From Xylocopa sonorina (taxonomy: Eukaryota > Arthropoda > Insecta > Hymenoptera > Apidae), in contig NW_027490164.1 of the NCBI RefSeq assembly GCF_050948175.1, positions 868,001 through 932,000 on the forward strand: 64,000 bases of DNA, read 5' to 3'. The notes under the pieces were generated by a model. That model ran no database searches. It was not told the DNA's origin and saw only the letters and a program-made list of their open reading frames with translations. This document shows, piece by piece, positions 34,087 through 47,803 of this stretch. The position numbers and the translations under genes were made by a program. Within the stretch, counting starts at the first letter, position 1, and each line of letters begins with the position of its first letter.

Positions 34087-34954
34087 TTTCATGTATACCT
34101 CGTATTCACGTCAAAAGAATGTAAATGCGACTATTCCTTGCTAGGAAGTAGCGATTGCAGATGCCTACGTATCGTAGCAATGGAGTTCTAATGCTTCTCA
34201 AAACGCTATATCGCATCTCATTTCTATGCTTCATGATAAGGCATAATATTCGTTGCGAAGTGTCATGTATACCTCGTATTCGCTCCAAACCAATGTAAAT
34301 ACGACACTTCCTTGCTAGGAAATAGCGTATTCAGATGTCTACGTATCGTGGCAATGGAATTCTAATGCTACTTAAATCGCGATATCGCATCTCATTCCTA
34401 TGTTTCATGATAAGGTATAATATTCATTGCGAAGTGTCACGTATACCTCGTATTCACTTCAAAAGAATGTAAATGCGACTATTGCTTGCTAGGAAATAGC
34501 GTTTGCAGATGTCTACGTATAGTAGCAATAGGGTTCTAGTGCTTCTCAAAACGCGATATCGCATCTCATTTCTATGTTTCATGATAAGATATAATATTCA
34601 TTGCGAAGTGTCATGTACACCTCGTATTCACTTCAAAAGAATGTAAATGCGACACTTCCATGCTAGGAAATAGCGTCTGCAGATGTCTACACGTCGAGGC
34701 AATAGAGTTCTAATGCTTCTTAACGCGATATCGCATGTCAATTCTATGTTTCATGATAAGATATAATATTCATTGCGAAGTGTCATGTATACCTCGTATT
34801 CACTCCAAACGTATGTAAATGCGACACTTCCTTGCCAGGAAATAGCGTATTCAGATGTCTATGTATCGTAGCAATAGCGTTCTAATGCTACTTAAATCGC
34901 GACATCACATCTCATTTATATGTTTCGTGATAAGATATAATATTCATTGCGAAG
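34087..34954 (+). repeat. 8-monomer HOR, truncated copy 2
   Basis: Five monomers repeat 32701 onward at an offset of 1386 bp. The fifth monomer (34781-34954) starts like 33395 but finishes like 33913 (CTATGTATCGTAGC, GCGACATCAC). Three monomers are thus skipped and the next copy is reached directly. This is what unequal exchange between the two similar class B copies would give. Confidence 0.85.
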
Positions 34955-37900
34955 TTTCATGTATACCTCGTATTCACGTCAAAAGAATGTAAGTGCGACA
35001 CTTCCTTGCTAGGAAATAGCGTACTCAGATGTCTAAGTATCGTAGCGATAGAGTTCTAATGCTACTTAAATCGCGATATCGCATCTCATTTCTATGTTTC
35101 GTGATAAGATATAATATTCATTGCGAAGTATCATGTATACCTTGTATTCACTTCAAAAGAATGTAAATGCGACTATTGCTTCCTAGGAATTAGCGTTTGC
35201 AGGTGTCTACGTATAGTAGCAATAGAGTTCTAATGTTTCTCAAAACGCGATATCGCATCTCATTTCTATGCTTCATGATAAGGCATAATATTCGTTGCGA
35301 AGTGTCATGTATACCTCGTAGTCACTCCAAACCAATGTAAATACGATACTTCCTTGCTGGGAAATAGCGTATTCAGATGTCTACGTATCGTGGCAATAGA
35401 GTTCTAATGCTACTTAAATCGCGATATCGCATCTCATTCCTATGTTTCATGATAAGATATAATATTCATTGCGAAGTGTCATGTATACCCCGCATTCACT
35501 TCAAAAGAATGTAAATGCGACACTTCCATGCTAGGAAATAGCGTCTGCAGATTTCTACGCGTCGAAGCAATAGAGATCTAATGCTTCTCAAAACGCGATA
35601 TCGCATCTCATTTCTATGCTTCATGATAAGATATAATATTCATTGCGAAGTCTCATGTATACTTCGTATTCACTTCAAAAGAATGTAAATGCGACTATTG
35701 CTTGCTAGGAAATAGCGTTTGCAGATGCCTACGTATCGTAGCAATAGATTTCTAATGCTTCTTAGATCGCGATATTGCATCTCATTTCTATGTTTCGAGA
35801 TATGTTATAATATTCATTCCGAAGTGCCATGTAAACCTCGAATTCTCTTCAAAGGAATGTAAATGCGACACTTCCTTGCCAGGAAATAGCGTATTCAGAT
35901 GCCTACGTATCGTAGCAATTGAGTTCTAATGCTTCTCAAAACGCGATATCGCATCTCATTTCTATGTTTCGTGATAAGTTATAATATTCATTGCGAAGTG
36001 TTATGTACACCTCGTATTCACTTCAAAAGAATGTAAATGCGACACTTCCATGCTAGGAAATAGCGTCTGCAGATGTCTACACGTCGAGGCAATAGAGTTC
36101 TAATGCTTCTTAACGCGATATCGCATCTCACTTCTATGTTTCATGATAAGATATAGTATTCATTGCGAAGTATCATGTATTCCTCGTATTCGCTTCAAAA
36201 GTATGTAAATGCGACTATTTCTTGCTAGGAAATAGCGTTTGCAGATGCCTACGTATCGTAGCAATAGATTTCTAATGCTTCTTAGATCGCGATATCGCAT
36301 CTCATTTCTATGTTTCGTGATAAGTTACAATATTCATTCCGAAGTGTCATGTAAACCTCGAATTCACTTCAAAGGAATGTAGATGCGACTATTGGTTGCT
36401 AGGAAATAGCGTTTGCAGATGTCTACGTATCGTAGCAATAGATTTCTAATGCTTCTCAAAACGCAATATCGCATCTCATTTCTATGTTTCGTGATAAGTT
36501 ATAATATTCATTGCGAAGTGTTATGTACACCTCGTATTCACTTCAAAATAATGTAAATGCGACACTTCCATGCTAGGAAATAGCGTCTGCAGATGTCTAC
36601 ACGTCGAGGCAATAGAGTTCTAATGCTTCTTAAGGCGATATCGCATCTCAATTCTATGTTTCATGATAAGATATAATATTCATTGCGAAATGTCATGTAT
36701 ACCACGTATTCACTCCAAACGTATGTAAATGCGACACTTCCTTGCTGGGAAATAGCGTATTCAGATGTCTACGTATCGTGGCAATAGAGTTCTAATGCTA
36801 CTTAAATCGCGATATCGCATCTCATTCCTATGTTTCATGATAAGATATAATATTCATTGCGAAGTGTCATGTATACCCCGCATTCACTTCAAAAGAATGT
36901 AAATGCGACACTTCCATGCTAGGAAATAGCGTCTGCAGATTTCTACGCGTCGAAGCAATAGAGTTCTAATGCTTCTCAAAACGCGATATCGCATCTCATT
37001 TCTATGCTTCATGATAAGATATAATATTCATTGCGAAGTCTCATGTATACTTCGTATTCACTTCAAAAGAATGTAAATGCGACTATTGCTTGCTAGGAAA
37101 TAGCGTTTGCAGATGCCTACGTATCGTAGCAATAGATTTCTAATGCTTCTTAGATCGCGATATTGCATCTCATTTCTATGTTTCGAGATATGTTATAATA
37201 TTCATTCCGAAGTGCCATGTAAACCTCGAATTCTCTTCAAAGGAATGTAAATGCGACACTTCCTTGCCAGGAAATAGCGTATTCAGATGCCTACGTATCG
37301 TAGCAATTGAGTTCTAATGCTTCTCAAAACGCGATATCGCATCTCATTTCTATGTTTCGTGATAAGTTATAATATTCATTGCGAAGTGTTATGTACACCT
37401 CGTATTCACTTCAAAAGAATGTAAATGCGACACTTCCATGCTAGGAAATAGCGTCTGCAGATGTCTACACGTCGAGGCAATAGAGTTCTAATGCTTCTTA
37501 ACGCGATATCGCATCTCACTTCTATGTTTCATGATAAGATATAGAATTCATTGCGAAGTATCATGTATTCCTCGTATTCGCTTCAAAAGTATGTAAATGC
37601 GACTATTTCTTGCTAGGAAATAGCGTTTGCAGATGCCTACGTATCGTAGCAATAGATTTCTAATGCTTCTTAGATCGCGATATCGCATCTCATTTCTATG
37701 TTTCGTGATAAGTTACAATATTCATTCCGAAGTGTCATTGTAAACCTCGAATTCACTTCAAAGGAATGTAGATGCGACTATTGGTTGCTAGGAAATAGCG
37801 TTTGCAGATGTCTACGTATCGTAGCAATAGATTTCTAATGCTTCTCAAAACGCAATATCGCATCTCATTTCTATGTTTCGTGATAAGTTATAATATTCAT

Positions 37901-38253
37901 TGCGAAGTGTTATGTACACCTCGTATTCACTTCAAAAGAATGTAAATGCGACACTTCCATGCTAGGAAATAGCGTCTGCAGATGTCTACACGTCGAGGCA
38001 ATAGAGTTCTAATGCTTCTTAAGGCGATATCGCATCTCAATTCTATGTTTCATGATAAGATATAATATTCATTGCGAAATGTCATGTATACCACGTATTC
38101 ACTCCAAACGTATGTAAATGCGACACTTCCTTGCCAGGAAATAGCGTATTCAGATGTCTACGTATCGTAGCAATAGCGTTCTAATGCTACTTAAATCGCG
38201 ATATCACATCTCATTTCTATGTTTCCTGATAAGATATAACATTCATTGCGAAG
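34955..38253 (+). repeat. 8-monomer duplication (1388 bp), two copies
   Basis: Landmark monomers repeat at 1388 bp: CCCCGCATTC at 35477 and 36865, and TGCCATGTAAACC at 35825 and 37213. The length is 8 x 174 minus two 2-bp losses (TTAACGCG, TTAAGGCG). The copy-1-to-copy-2 join lies inside monomer 36693, where a CCACGTATTCACTCC start switches near TTGCTGGGAAATAGCG to the tail of monomer 35303. One base is gained at TGTCATTGTAAACC near 37738. Several of these monomers go on to form part of the 16-monomer HOR to the right. Confidence 0.85.
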
Positions 38254-41033
38254 TGTCATGTACACCTCGTATTCACTTCAAAGGAATGTAAATGCGACAC
38301 TTCCATGCTAGGAAATGGCGTCTGCAGATTTCTACGCGTCGAGGCAATAGAGTTCTAATGCTTCTTAAAACGCGATATCGCATTTCACTTCTATGTTTCA
38401 TGATAAGATATAATATTCATTGCGAAGAGTCATGTATACCTAGTGTTCATTCCAAACGAATGTAAATGCGACACTTCCTTGCTAGGAAATAGCGTGTTCA
38501 GATGTCTACGTATCGTAGCAATAGAGCTCTAATGCTACGTAAATCGCGATATCGCATCTCATTTCTATGTTTCGTGATAAGATATAATATTCATTGCGAA
38601 GTGTCATGTATACCTCGTATTCTCTTCAAAAGAATGTAAATGCGACTATTGCTTGCTAGGAAATAGTGTTTGCAGATGTCTACGTATAGTAGCAATAGAG
38701 TTCTAATGCTTCTCTAAACGCGATATCGCATCTCATTCCTATGTTTCATGATATGATATAATATTCATTGCGAAGTGTCATGTACACCTCGTATTCACTT
38801 CAAAAGAATGTAAATGCGACACTTCCATGCTAGGAAATAGCGTCTGCAGATGTCTACACGTCGAGGCAATAGAGTTCTAATGCTTCTTAACGCGATATCG
38901 CATCTCACTTCTATGTTTCATGATAAGATATAATATTCATTGCGAAGTGTCATGTATACCTCCTATTCACTCCAGACGAATGTAAATGCGACACTTCCTT
39001 GCTAGGAAATAGCGTCTGCAGATGTCTACGCATCGAGGCAATAGAGTTCTTATGCTTCTTAAAACGCGATATCGTATCTCACTTCTATGTTTCATGATAA
39101 GATATAATATTCATTGCGAAATGTCATGTACACCTCGTATTCACTTCAAAAGAATGTAAATGCGACACTTCCATGCTAGGAAATAGCGTCTGCAGATTTC
39201 TACGCGTCGAGGCAATAGAGTTCGAATGCTTCTCAAAACGCGATATCGCATCTCATTTCTATGCTTAATGATAAGATATAATATTCATTGCGAAGTGTCA
39301 TGTATACCTAGTATTCATTCCAAACGAATGTAAATGCGACACTTCCTTGCTAGGAAATAGCGTATTCAGATGTCTACGTATCGTAGCGGTTGAGTTCTAA
39401 TGCTACTTAAATCGCGATATCTCATCTCCTTTCTATGTTTCGTGATAAGATATAATATTCATTGCGAAGTATCATGTATACCTTGTATTCACTTCAAAAG
39501 AATGTAAATGCGACTATTGCTTCCTAGGAATTAGCGTTTGCAGGTGTCTACGTATAGTAGCAATAGAGTTCTAATGCTTCTCAAAACGCGATATCGCATC
39601 TCATTTCTATGCTTCATGATAAGGCATAATATTCGTTGCGAAGTGTCATGTATACCTCGTAGTCACTCCAAAGCAATGTAAATACGATACTTCCTTGCTG
39701 GGAAATAGCGTATTCAGATGTCTACGTATCGTGGCAATAGAGTTCTAATGCTACTTAAATCGCGATATCGCATCTCATTCCTATGTTTCATGATAAGATA
39801 TAATATTCATTGCGAAGTGTCATGTATACCCCGCATTCACTTCAAAAGAATGTAAATGCGACACTTCCATGCTAGGAAATAGCGTCTGCAGATTTCTACG
39901 CGTCGAAGCAATAGAGTTCTAATGTTTCTCAAAACGCGATATCGCATCTCATATCTATGCTTCATGATAAGATATAATATTCATTGCGATGTCTCATGTA
40001 TACTTCGTATTCACTTCAAAAGAATGTAAATGCGACTATTGCTTGCTAGGAAATAGCGTTTGCAGATGCCTACGTATCGTAGCAATAGATTTCTAATGCT
40101 TCTTAGATCGCGATATTGCATCTCATTTCTATGTTTCGAGATATGTTATAATATTCATTCCGAAGTGCCATGTAAACCTCGAATTCTCTTCAAAGGAATG
40201 TAAATGCGATACTTCCTTGCCAGGAAATAGCGTATTCAGATGCCTACGTATCGTAGCAATTGAGTTCTAATGCTTCTCAAAACGCGATATCGCATCTCAT
40301 TTCTATGCTTCATGATGGGGCATAATATTCATTGCGAATTGTCATGTATACCTAGTATTCATTCCAAACGAATGTAAATGCGACACTTCCTTGCTAGGAA
40401 ATAGCGTTTGCAGATGTCTACGTATCGTAGCAATAGGTTTCTAATGCTTCTCAAAACGCAATATCGCATCTCATTACTATGTTTCGTGATAAGTTATAAT
40501 ATTCATTGCGAAGTGTTATGTACACCTCGTATTCACTTCAAAAGAATGTAAATGCGACACTTCCATGCTAGGAAATAGCGTCTGCAGATGTCTACACGTC
40601 GAGGCAATAGAGTTCTAATGCTTCTTAAGGCGATATCGCATCTCAATTCTATGTTTCATGATAAGATATAATATTCATTGCGAAATGTCATGTATACCAC
40701 GTATTCACTCCAAACGTATGTAAATGCGACACTTCCTTGCCAGGAAATAGCGTATTCAGATGTCTACGTATCGTAGCAATAGCGTTCTAATGCTACTTAA
40801 ATCGCGATATCACATCTCATTTCTATGTTTCCTGATAAGATATAACATTCATTGCGAAGTGTCATGTACACCTCGTATTCACTTCAAAGGAATGTAAATG
40901 CGACACTTCCATGCTAGGAAATGGCGTCTGCAGATTTCTACGCGTCGAGGCAATAGAGTTCTAATGCTTCTTAAAACGCGATATCGCATTTCACTTCTAT
41001 GTTTCATGATAAGATATAATATTCATTGCGAAG
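38254..41033 (+). repeat. 16-mer HOR, 15-monomer version plus leader
   Basis: This holds a leading GTACACC / AATGGCGTCTGC copy (38254) and the unit beginning at 38428 with the rare boundary GAAGAGTCATG and CTAGTGTTCATTCC. From 38428 to the next such monomer at 41034 is 2606 bp (15 monomers). Compared with the 16-monomer form it lacks the hybrid class B/A monomer seen at 41554. Markers are GTAGCGGTTGAG (39386) and GATGGGGCATAATATTC near 40315. Confidence 0.9.
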
Positions 41034-43637
41034 AGTCATGTATACCTAGTGTTCATTCCAAACGAATGTAAATGCGACACTTCCTTGCTAGGAAATAGCG
41101 TGTTCAGATGTCTACGTATCGTAGCAATAGAGCTCTAATGCTACGTAAATCGCGATATCGCATCTCATTTCTATGTTTCGTGATAAGATATAATATTCAT
41201 TGCGAAGTGTCATGTATACCTCGTATTCTCTTCAAAAGAATGTAAATGCGACTATTGCTTGCTAGGAAATAGTGTTTGCAGATGTCTACGTATAGTAGCA
41301 ATAGAGTTCTAATGCTTCTCTAAACGCGATATCGCATCTCATTCCTATGTTTCATGATATGATATAATATTCATTGCGAAGTGTCATGTACACCTCGTAT
41401 TCACTTCAAAAGAATGTAAATGCGACACTTCCATGCTAGGAAATAGCGTCTGCAGATGTCTACACGTCGAGGCAATAGAGTTCTAATGCTTCTTAACGCG
41501 ATATCGCATCTCAATTCTATGTTTCATGATAAGATATAATATTCATTGCGAAGTGTCATGTATACCTCGTATTCACTCCAAACGTATGTAAATGCGACAC
41601 TTCCTTGCCAGGAAATAGCGTATTCAGATGTCTACACGTCGAGGCAATAGAGTTCTAATGCTTCTTAACGCGATATCGCATCTCACTTCTATGTTTCATG
41701 ATAAGATATAATATTCATTGCGAAGTGTCATGTATACCTCCTATTCACTCCAGACGAATGTAAATGCGACACTTCCTTGCTAGGAAATAGCGTCTGCAGA
41801 TGTCTACGCATCGAGGCAATAGAGTTCTTATGCTTCTTAAAACGCGATATCGTATCTCACTTCTATGTTTCATGATAAGATATAATATTCATTGCGAAAT
41901 GTCATGTACACCTCGTATTCACTTCAAAAGAATGTAAATGCGACACTTCCATGCTAGGAAATAGCGTCTGCAGATTTCTACGCGTCGAGGCAATAGAGTT
42001 CGAATGCTTCTCAAAACGCGATATCGCATCTCATTTCTATGCTTAATGATAAGATATAATATTCATTGCGAAGTGTCATGTATACCTAGTATTCATTCCA
42101 AACGAATGTAAATGCGACACTTCCTTGCTAGGAAATAGCGTATTCAGATGTCTACGTATCGTAGCGGTTGAGTTCTAATGCTACTTAAATCGCGATATCT
42201 CATCTCATTTCTATGTTTCGTGATAAGATATAATATTCATTGCGAAGTATCATGTATACCTTGTATTCACTTCAAAAGAATGTAAATGCGACTATTGCTT
42301 CCTAGGAATTAGCGTTTGCAGGTGTCTACGTATAGTAGCAATAGTGTTCTAATGCTTCTCAAAACGCGATATCGCATCTCATTTCTATGCTTCATGATAA
42401 GGCATAATATTCGTTGCGAAGTGTCATGTATACCTCGTAGTCACTCCAAAGCAATGTAAATACGATACTTCCTTGCTGGGAAATAGCGTATTCAGATGTC
42501 TACGTATCGTGGCAATAGAGTTCTAATGCTACTTAAATCGCGATATCGCATCTCATTCCTATGTTTCATGATAAGATATAATATTCATTGCGAAGTGTCA
42601 TGTATACCCCGCATTCACTTCAAAAGAATGTAAATGCGACACTTCCATGCTAGGAAATAGCGTCTGCAGATTTCTACGCGTCGAAGCAATAGAGTTCTAA
42701 TGTTTCTCAAAACGCGATATCGCATCTCATATCTATGCTTCATGATAAGATATAATATTCATTGCGATGTCTCATGTATACTTCGTATTCACTTCAAAAG
42801 AATGTAAATGCGACTATTGCTTGCTAGGAAATAGCGTTTGCAGATGCCTACGTATCGTAGCAATAGATTTCTAATGCTTCTTAGATCGCGATATTGCATC
42901 TCATTTCTATGTTTCGAGATATGTTATAATATTCATTCCGAAGTGCCATGTAAACCTCGAATTCTCTTCAAAGGAATGTAAATGCGATACTTCCTTGCCA
43001 GGAAATAGCGTATTCAGATGCCTACGTATCGTAGCAATTGAGTTCTAATGCTTCTCAAAACGCGATATCGCATCTCATTTCTATGCTTCATGATGGGGCA
43101 TAATATTCATTGCGAATTGTCATGTATACCTAGTATTCATTCCAAACGAATGTAAATGCGACACTTCCTTGCTAGGAAATAGCGTTTGCAGATGTCTACG
43201 TATCGTAGCAATAGATTTCTAATGCTTCTCAAAACGCAATATCGCATCTCATTACTATGTTTCGTGATAAGTTATAATATTCATTGCGAAGTGTTATGTA
43301 CACCTCGTATTCACTTCAAAAGAATGTAAATGCGACACTTCTATGCTAGGAAATAGCGTCTGCAGATGTCTACACGTCGAGGCAATAGATTTCTAATGCT
43401 TCTTAAGGCGATATAGCATCTCAATTCTATGTTTCATGATAAGATATAATATTCATTGCGAAATGTCATGTATACCACGTATTCACTCCAAACGTATGTA
43501 AATGCGACACTTCCTTGCCAGGAAATAGCGTATTCAGATGTCTACGTATCGTAGCAATAGCGTTCTAATGCTACTTAAATCGCGATATCACATCTCATTT
43601 CTATGTTTCCTGATAAGATATAACATTCATTGCGAAG
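41034..43637 (+). repeat. 16-mer HOR, core of the 26-monomer version
   Basis: Fifteen monomers start at 41034, 41208, 41382, 41554, 41726, 41900, 42074, 42248, 42422, 42596, 42770, 42944, 43118, 43292 and 43464. They correspond to the unit at 38428 with the hybrid copy at 41554 added. The marker GTAGCGGTTGAG repeats at 42164, 2778 bp after 39386. The sixteenth unit member (AATGGCGTCTGC) follows only at 45374, after an inserted block. Confidence 0.9.
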
Positions 43638-45373
43638 TGTCATGTATACCTCGTATTCACTCCAAACGTATGTAAATGCGACACTTCCTTGCCAGGAAAT
43701 AGCGTATTCAGATGTCTACACGTCGAGGCAATAGAGTTCTAATGCTTCTTAACGCGATATCGCATCTCACTTCTATGTTTCATGATAAGATATAATATTC
43801 ATTGCGAAGTGTCATGTACACCTCGTATTCACCTCAAAAGAATGCAAATGCGACGCTTCCATGCTAGGAAATAGCGTCTGCAGATTTCTACGCGTCGAGG
43901 CAATAGAGTTCTAATGCTTCTCAAAACGCGATATCGCATTTCACTTCTATGTTTCATGATAAGATATAATATTCATTGCGAAGTGTCATGTATACCTCCT
44001 ATTCACTCCAGACGAATGTAAATGCGACACTTCCTTGCTAGGAAATAGCGTCTGCAGATGTCTACGCATCGAGGCAATAGTGCTCTGATGCTTCTTAAAA
44101 CGCGATATCGCATCTCACTTCTATGTTTCATGATAAGATATAATATTCATTGCGAAGTGTCATGTACACCTCGTATTCACTTCAAAAGAATGTAAATGCG
44201 ACACTTCCATGCAAGCAAATAGCGTCTGCAGATGTCTACGCGTCGAGGCAATAGAGTTCTAATGCTTCTTAAAACGCGATATCGCATCTCACTTCTATGT
44301 TTCATGATAAGATATAATATTCATTGCGAAGTGTCATGTACACCTCGTATTCACTTCAAAAGAATGTAAATGCGACACTTCCATGCAAGGAAATAGCGTC
44401 TGCAGATGTCCACGCGTCGAAGCAATAGAATTCTAATGCTTCTTAAAATGCGATATCGCATCACACTTCTATGTTTCATAATAAGATATAATATTCATTG
44501 CGAAGTGTCATGTATACCTCGTATTCACTTCAAAAGAATGTAAATGCGACACTTCCATGCTAGGAAATAGCGTCTGCAGATTTCTACGCGTCGAGGCAAT
44601 AGAGTTCTAATGCTTCTCAAAACGCGATATCGCATCTCATTTCTATGCTTCATGATAAGATATAATATTCATTGCGAAGTGTTATGTATACCTAGTATTC
44701 ATTCCAAACGAATGTAAATGCGATACTTCCTTGCCAGGAAATAGCGTATTCAGATGCCTACGTATCGTAGCAATTGAGTTCTAATGCTTCTCAAAACGCG
44801 ATATCGCATCTCATTTCTATGCTTCATGATGGGGCATAATATTCATTGCGAATTGTCATGTATACCTAGTATTCATTCCAAACGAATGTAAATGCGACAC
44901 TTCCTTGCTAGGAAATAGCGTTTGCAGATGTCTACGTATCGTAGCAATAGATTTCTAATGCTTCTCAAAACGCAATATCGCATCTCATTACTATGTTTCG
45001 TGATAAGTTATAATATTCATTGCGAAGTGTTATGTACACCTCGTATTCACTTCAAAAGAATGTAAATGCGACACTTCCATGCTAGGAAATAGCGTCTGCA
45101 GATGTCTACACGTCGAGGCAATAGAGTTCTAATGCTTCTTAAGGCGATATCGCATCTCAATTCTATGTTTCATGATAAGATATAATATTCATTGCGAAAT
45201 GTCATGTATACCACGTATTCACTCCAAACGTATGTAAATGCGACACTTCCTTGCCAGGAAATAGCGTATTCAGATGTCTACGTATCGTAGCAATAGCGTT
45301 CTAATGCTACTTAAATCGCGATATCACATCTCATTTCTATGTTTCCTGATAAGATATAACATTCATTGCGAAG
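43638..45373 (+). repeat. 10-monomer insertion in the 16-mer HOR
   Basis: Ten monomers (1736 bp) separate the CCACGTATTC copy at 43464 from its usual successor at 45374. The insert holds a hybrid B/A copy (43638) and a distinctive run from 43810 (CACCTCAAAAGAATGC / GCGACGCTTCC, then CTCCAGACG with GTGCTCTGATGC, GCAAGCAAATAG, GCAAGGAAATAG with TTCATAATAAG). Then come a hybrid at 44680 and repeats of the 43118-43637 monomers. The run from 43810 is the same series that dominates 50-58 kb. Confidence 0.9.
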
Positions 45374-47803
45374 TGTCATGTACACCTCGTATTCACTTCA
45401 AAGGAATGTAAATGCGACACTTCCATGCTAGGAAATGGCGTCTGCAGATTTCTACGCGTCGAGGCAATAGAGTTCTAATGCTTCTTAAAACGCGATATCG
45501 CATTTCACTTCTATGTTTCATGATAAGATATAATATTCATTGCGAAGAGTCATGTATACCTAGTGTTCATTCCAAACGAATGTAAATGCGACACTTCCTT
45601 GCTAGGAAATAGCGTGTTCAGATGTCTACGTATCGTAGCAATAGAGCTCTAATGCTACGTAAATCGCGATATCGCATCTCATTTCTATGTTTCGTGATAA
45701 GATATAATATTCATTGCGAAGTGTCATGTATACCTCGTATTCTCTTCAAAAGAATGTAAATGCGACTATTGCTTGCTAGGAAATAGTGTTTGCAGATGTC
45801 TACGTATAGTAGCAATAGAGTTCTAATGCTTCTCTAAACGCGATATCGCATCTCATTCCTATGTTTCATGATATGATATAATATTCATTGCGAAGTGTCA
45901 TGTACACCTCGTATTCACTTCAAAAGAATGTAAATGCGACACTTCCATGCTAGGAAATAGCGTCTGCAGATGTCTACACGTCGAGGCAATAGAGTTCTAA
46001 TGCTTCTTAACGCGATATCGCATCTCAATTCTATGTTTCATGATAAGATATAATATTCATTGCGAAGTGTCATGTATACCTCGTATTCACTCCAAACGTA
46101 TGTAAATGCGACACTTCCTTGCCAGGAAATAGCGTATTCAGATGTCTACACGTCGAGGCAATAGAGTTCTAATGCTTCTTAACGCGATATCGCATCTCAC
46201 TTCTATGTTTCATGATAAGATATAATATTCATTGCGAAGTGTCATGTATACCTCCTATTCACTCCAGACGAATGTAAATGCGACACTTCCTTGCTAGGAA
46301 ATAGCGTCTGCAGATGTCTACGCATCGAGGCAATAGAGTTCTTATGCTTCTTAAAACGCGATATCGTATCTCACTTCTATGTTTCATGATAAGATATAAT
46401 ATTCATTGCGAAATGTCATGTACACCTCGTATTCACTTCAAAAGAATGTAAATGCGACACTTCCATGCTAGGAAATAGCGTCTGCAGATTTCTACGCGTC
46501 GAGGCAATAGAGTTCGAATGCTTCTCAAAACGCGATATCGCATCTCATTTCTATGCTTAATGATAAGATATAATATTCATTGCGAAGTGTCATGTATACC
46601 TAGTATTCATTCCAAACGAATGTAAATGCGACACTTCCTTGCTAGGAAATAGCGTATTCAGATGTCTACGTATCGTAGCGGTTGAGTTCTAATGCTACTT
46701 AAATCGCGATATCTCATCTCATTTCTATGTTTCGTGATAAGATATAATATTCATTGCGAAGTATCATGTATACCTTGTATTCACTTCAAAAGAATGTAAA
46801 TGCGACTATTGCTTCCTAGGAATTAGCGTTTGCAGGTGTCTACGTATAGTAGCAATAGTGTTCTAATGCTTCTCAAAACGCGATATCGCATCTCATTTCT
46901 ATGCTTCATGATAAGGCATAATATTCGTTGCGAAGTGTCATGTATACCTCGTAGTCACTCCAAAGCAATGTAAATACGATACTTCCTTGCTGGGAAATAG
47001 CGTATTCAGATGTCTACGTATCGTGGCAATAGAGTTCTAATGCTACTTAAATCGCGATATCGCATCTCATTCCTATGTTTCATGATGGGGCATAATATTC
47101 ATTGCGAATTGTCATGTATACCTAGTATTCATTCCAAACGAATGTAAATGCGACACTTCCTTGCTAGGAAATAGCGTTTGCAGATGTCTACGTATCGTAG
47201 CAATAGATTTCTAATGCTTCTCAAAACGCAATATCGCATCTCATTACTATGTTTCGTGATAAGTTATAATATTCATTGCGAAGTGTTATGTACACCTCGT
47301 ATTCACTTCAAAAGAATGTAAATGCGACACTTCCATGCTAGGAAATAGCGTCTGCAGATGTCTACACGTCGAGGCAATAGAGTTCTAATGCTTCTTAAGG
47401 CGATATCGCATCTCAATTCTATGTTTCATGATAAGATATAATATTCATTGCGAAATGTCATGTATACCACGTATTCACTCCAAACGTATGTAAATGCGAC
47501 ACTTCCTTGCCAGGAAATAGCGTATTCAGATGTCTACGTATCGTAGCAATAGCGTTCTAATGCTACTTAAATCGCGATATCACATCTCATTTCTATGTTT
47601 CCTGATAAGATATAACATTCATTGCGAAGTGTCATGTACACCTCGTATTCACTTCAAAGGAATGTAAATGCGACACTTCCATGCTAGGAAATGGCGTCTG
47701 CAGATTTCTACGCGTCGAGGCAATAGAGTTCTAATGCTTCTTAAAACGCGATATCGCATTTCACTTCTATGTTTCATGATAAGATATAATATTCATTGCG
47801 AAG
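45374..47803 (+). repeat. 16-mer HOR, 13-monomer deletion version
   Basis: From 45548 to 47804 is 2256 bp (13 monomers). The order follows the 16-monomer form to 46936 and then jumps: monomer 46936-47109 begins as the CGTAGTCACTCC copy and ends GTTTCATGATGGGGCATAATATTC, the tail of the copy found at 42944-43117. The CCCCGCATTC, TCTCATGTATACTTCG and TGCCATGTAAACC monomers are therefore missing. This is a clean three-monomer deletion by exchange inside the CTATG-TTCATGAT stretch. Confidence 0.9.

Noticed and set aside
32720..34288. Pair of 60-codon minus-strand frames at 32720-32902 and 34106-34288
   Set aside because: They are the same satellite segment seen twice because of the 1386-bp 8-monomer duplication, and are not a gene pair.
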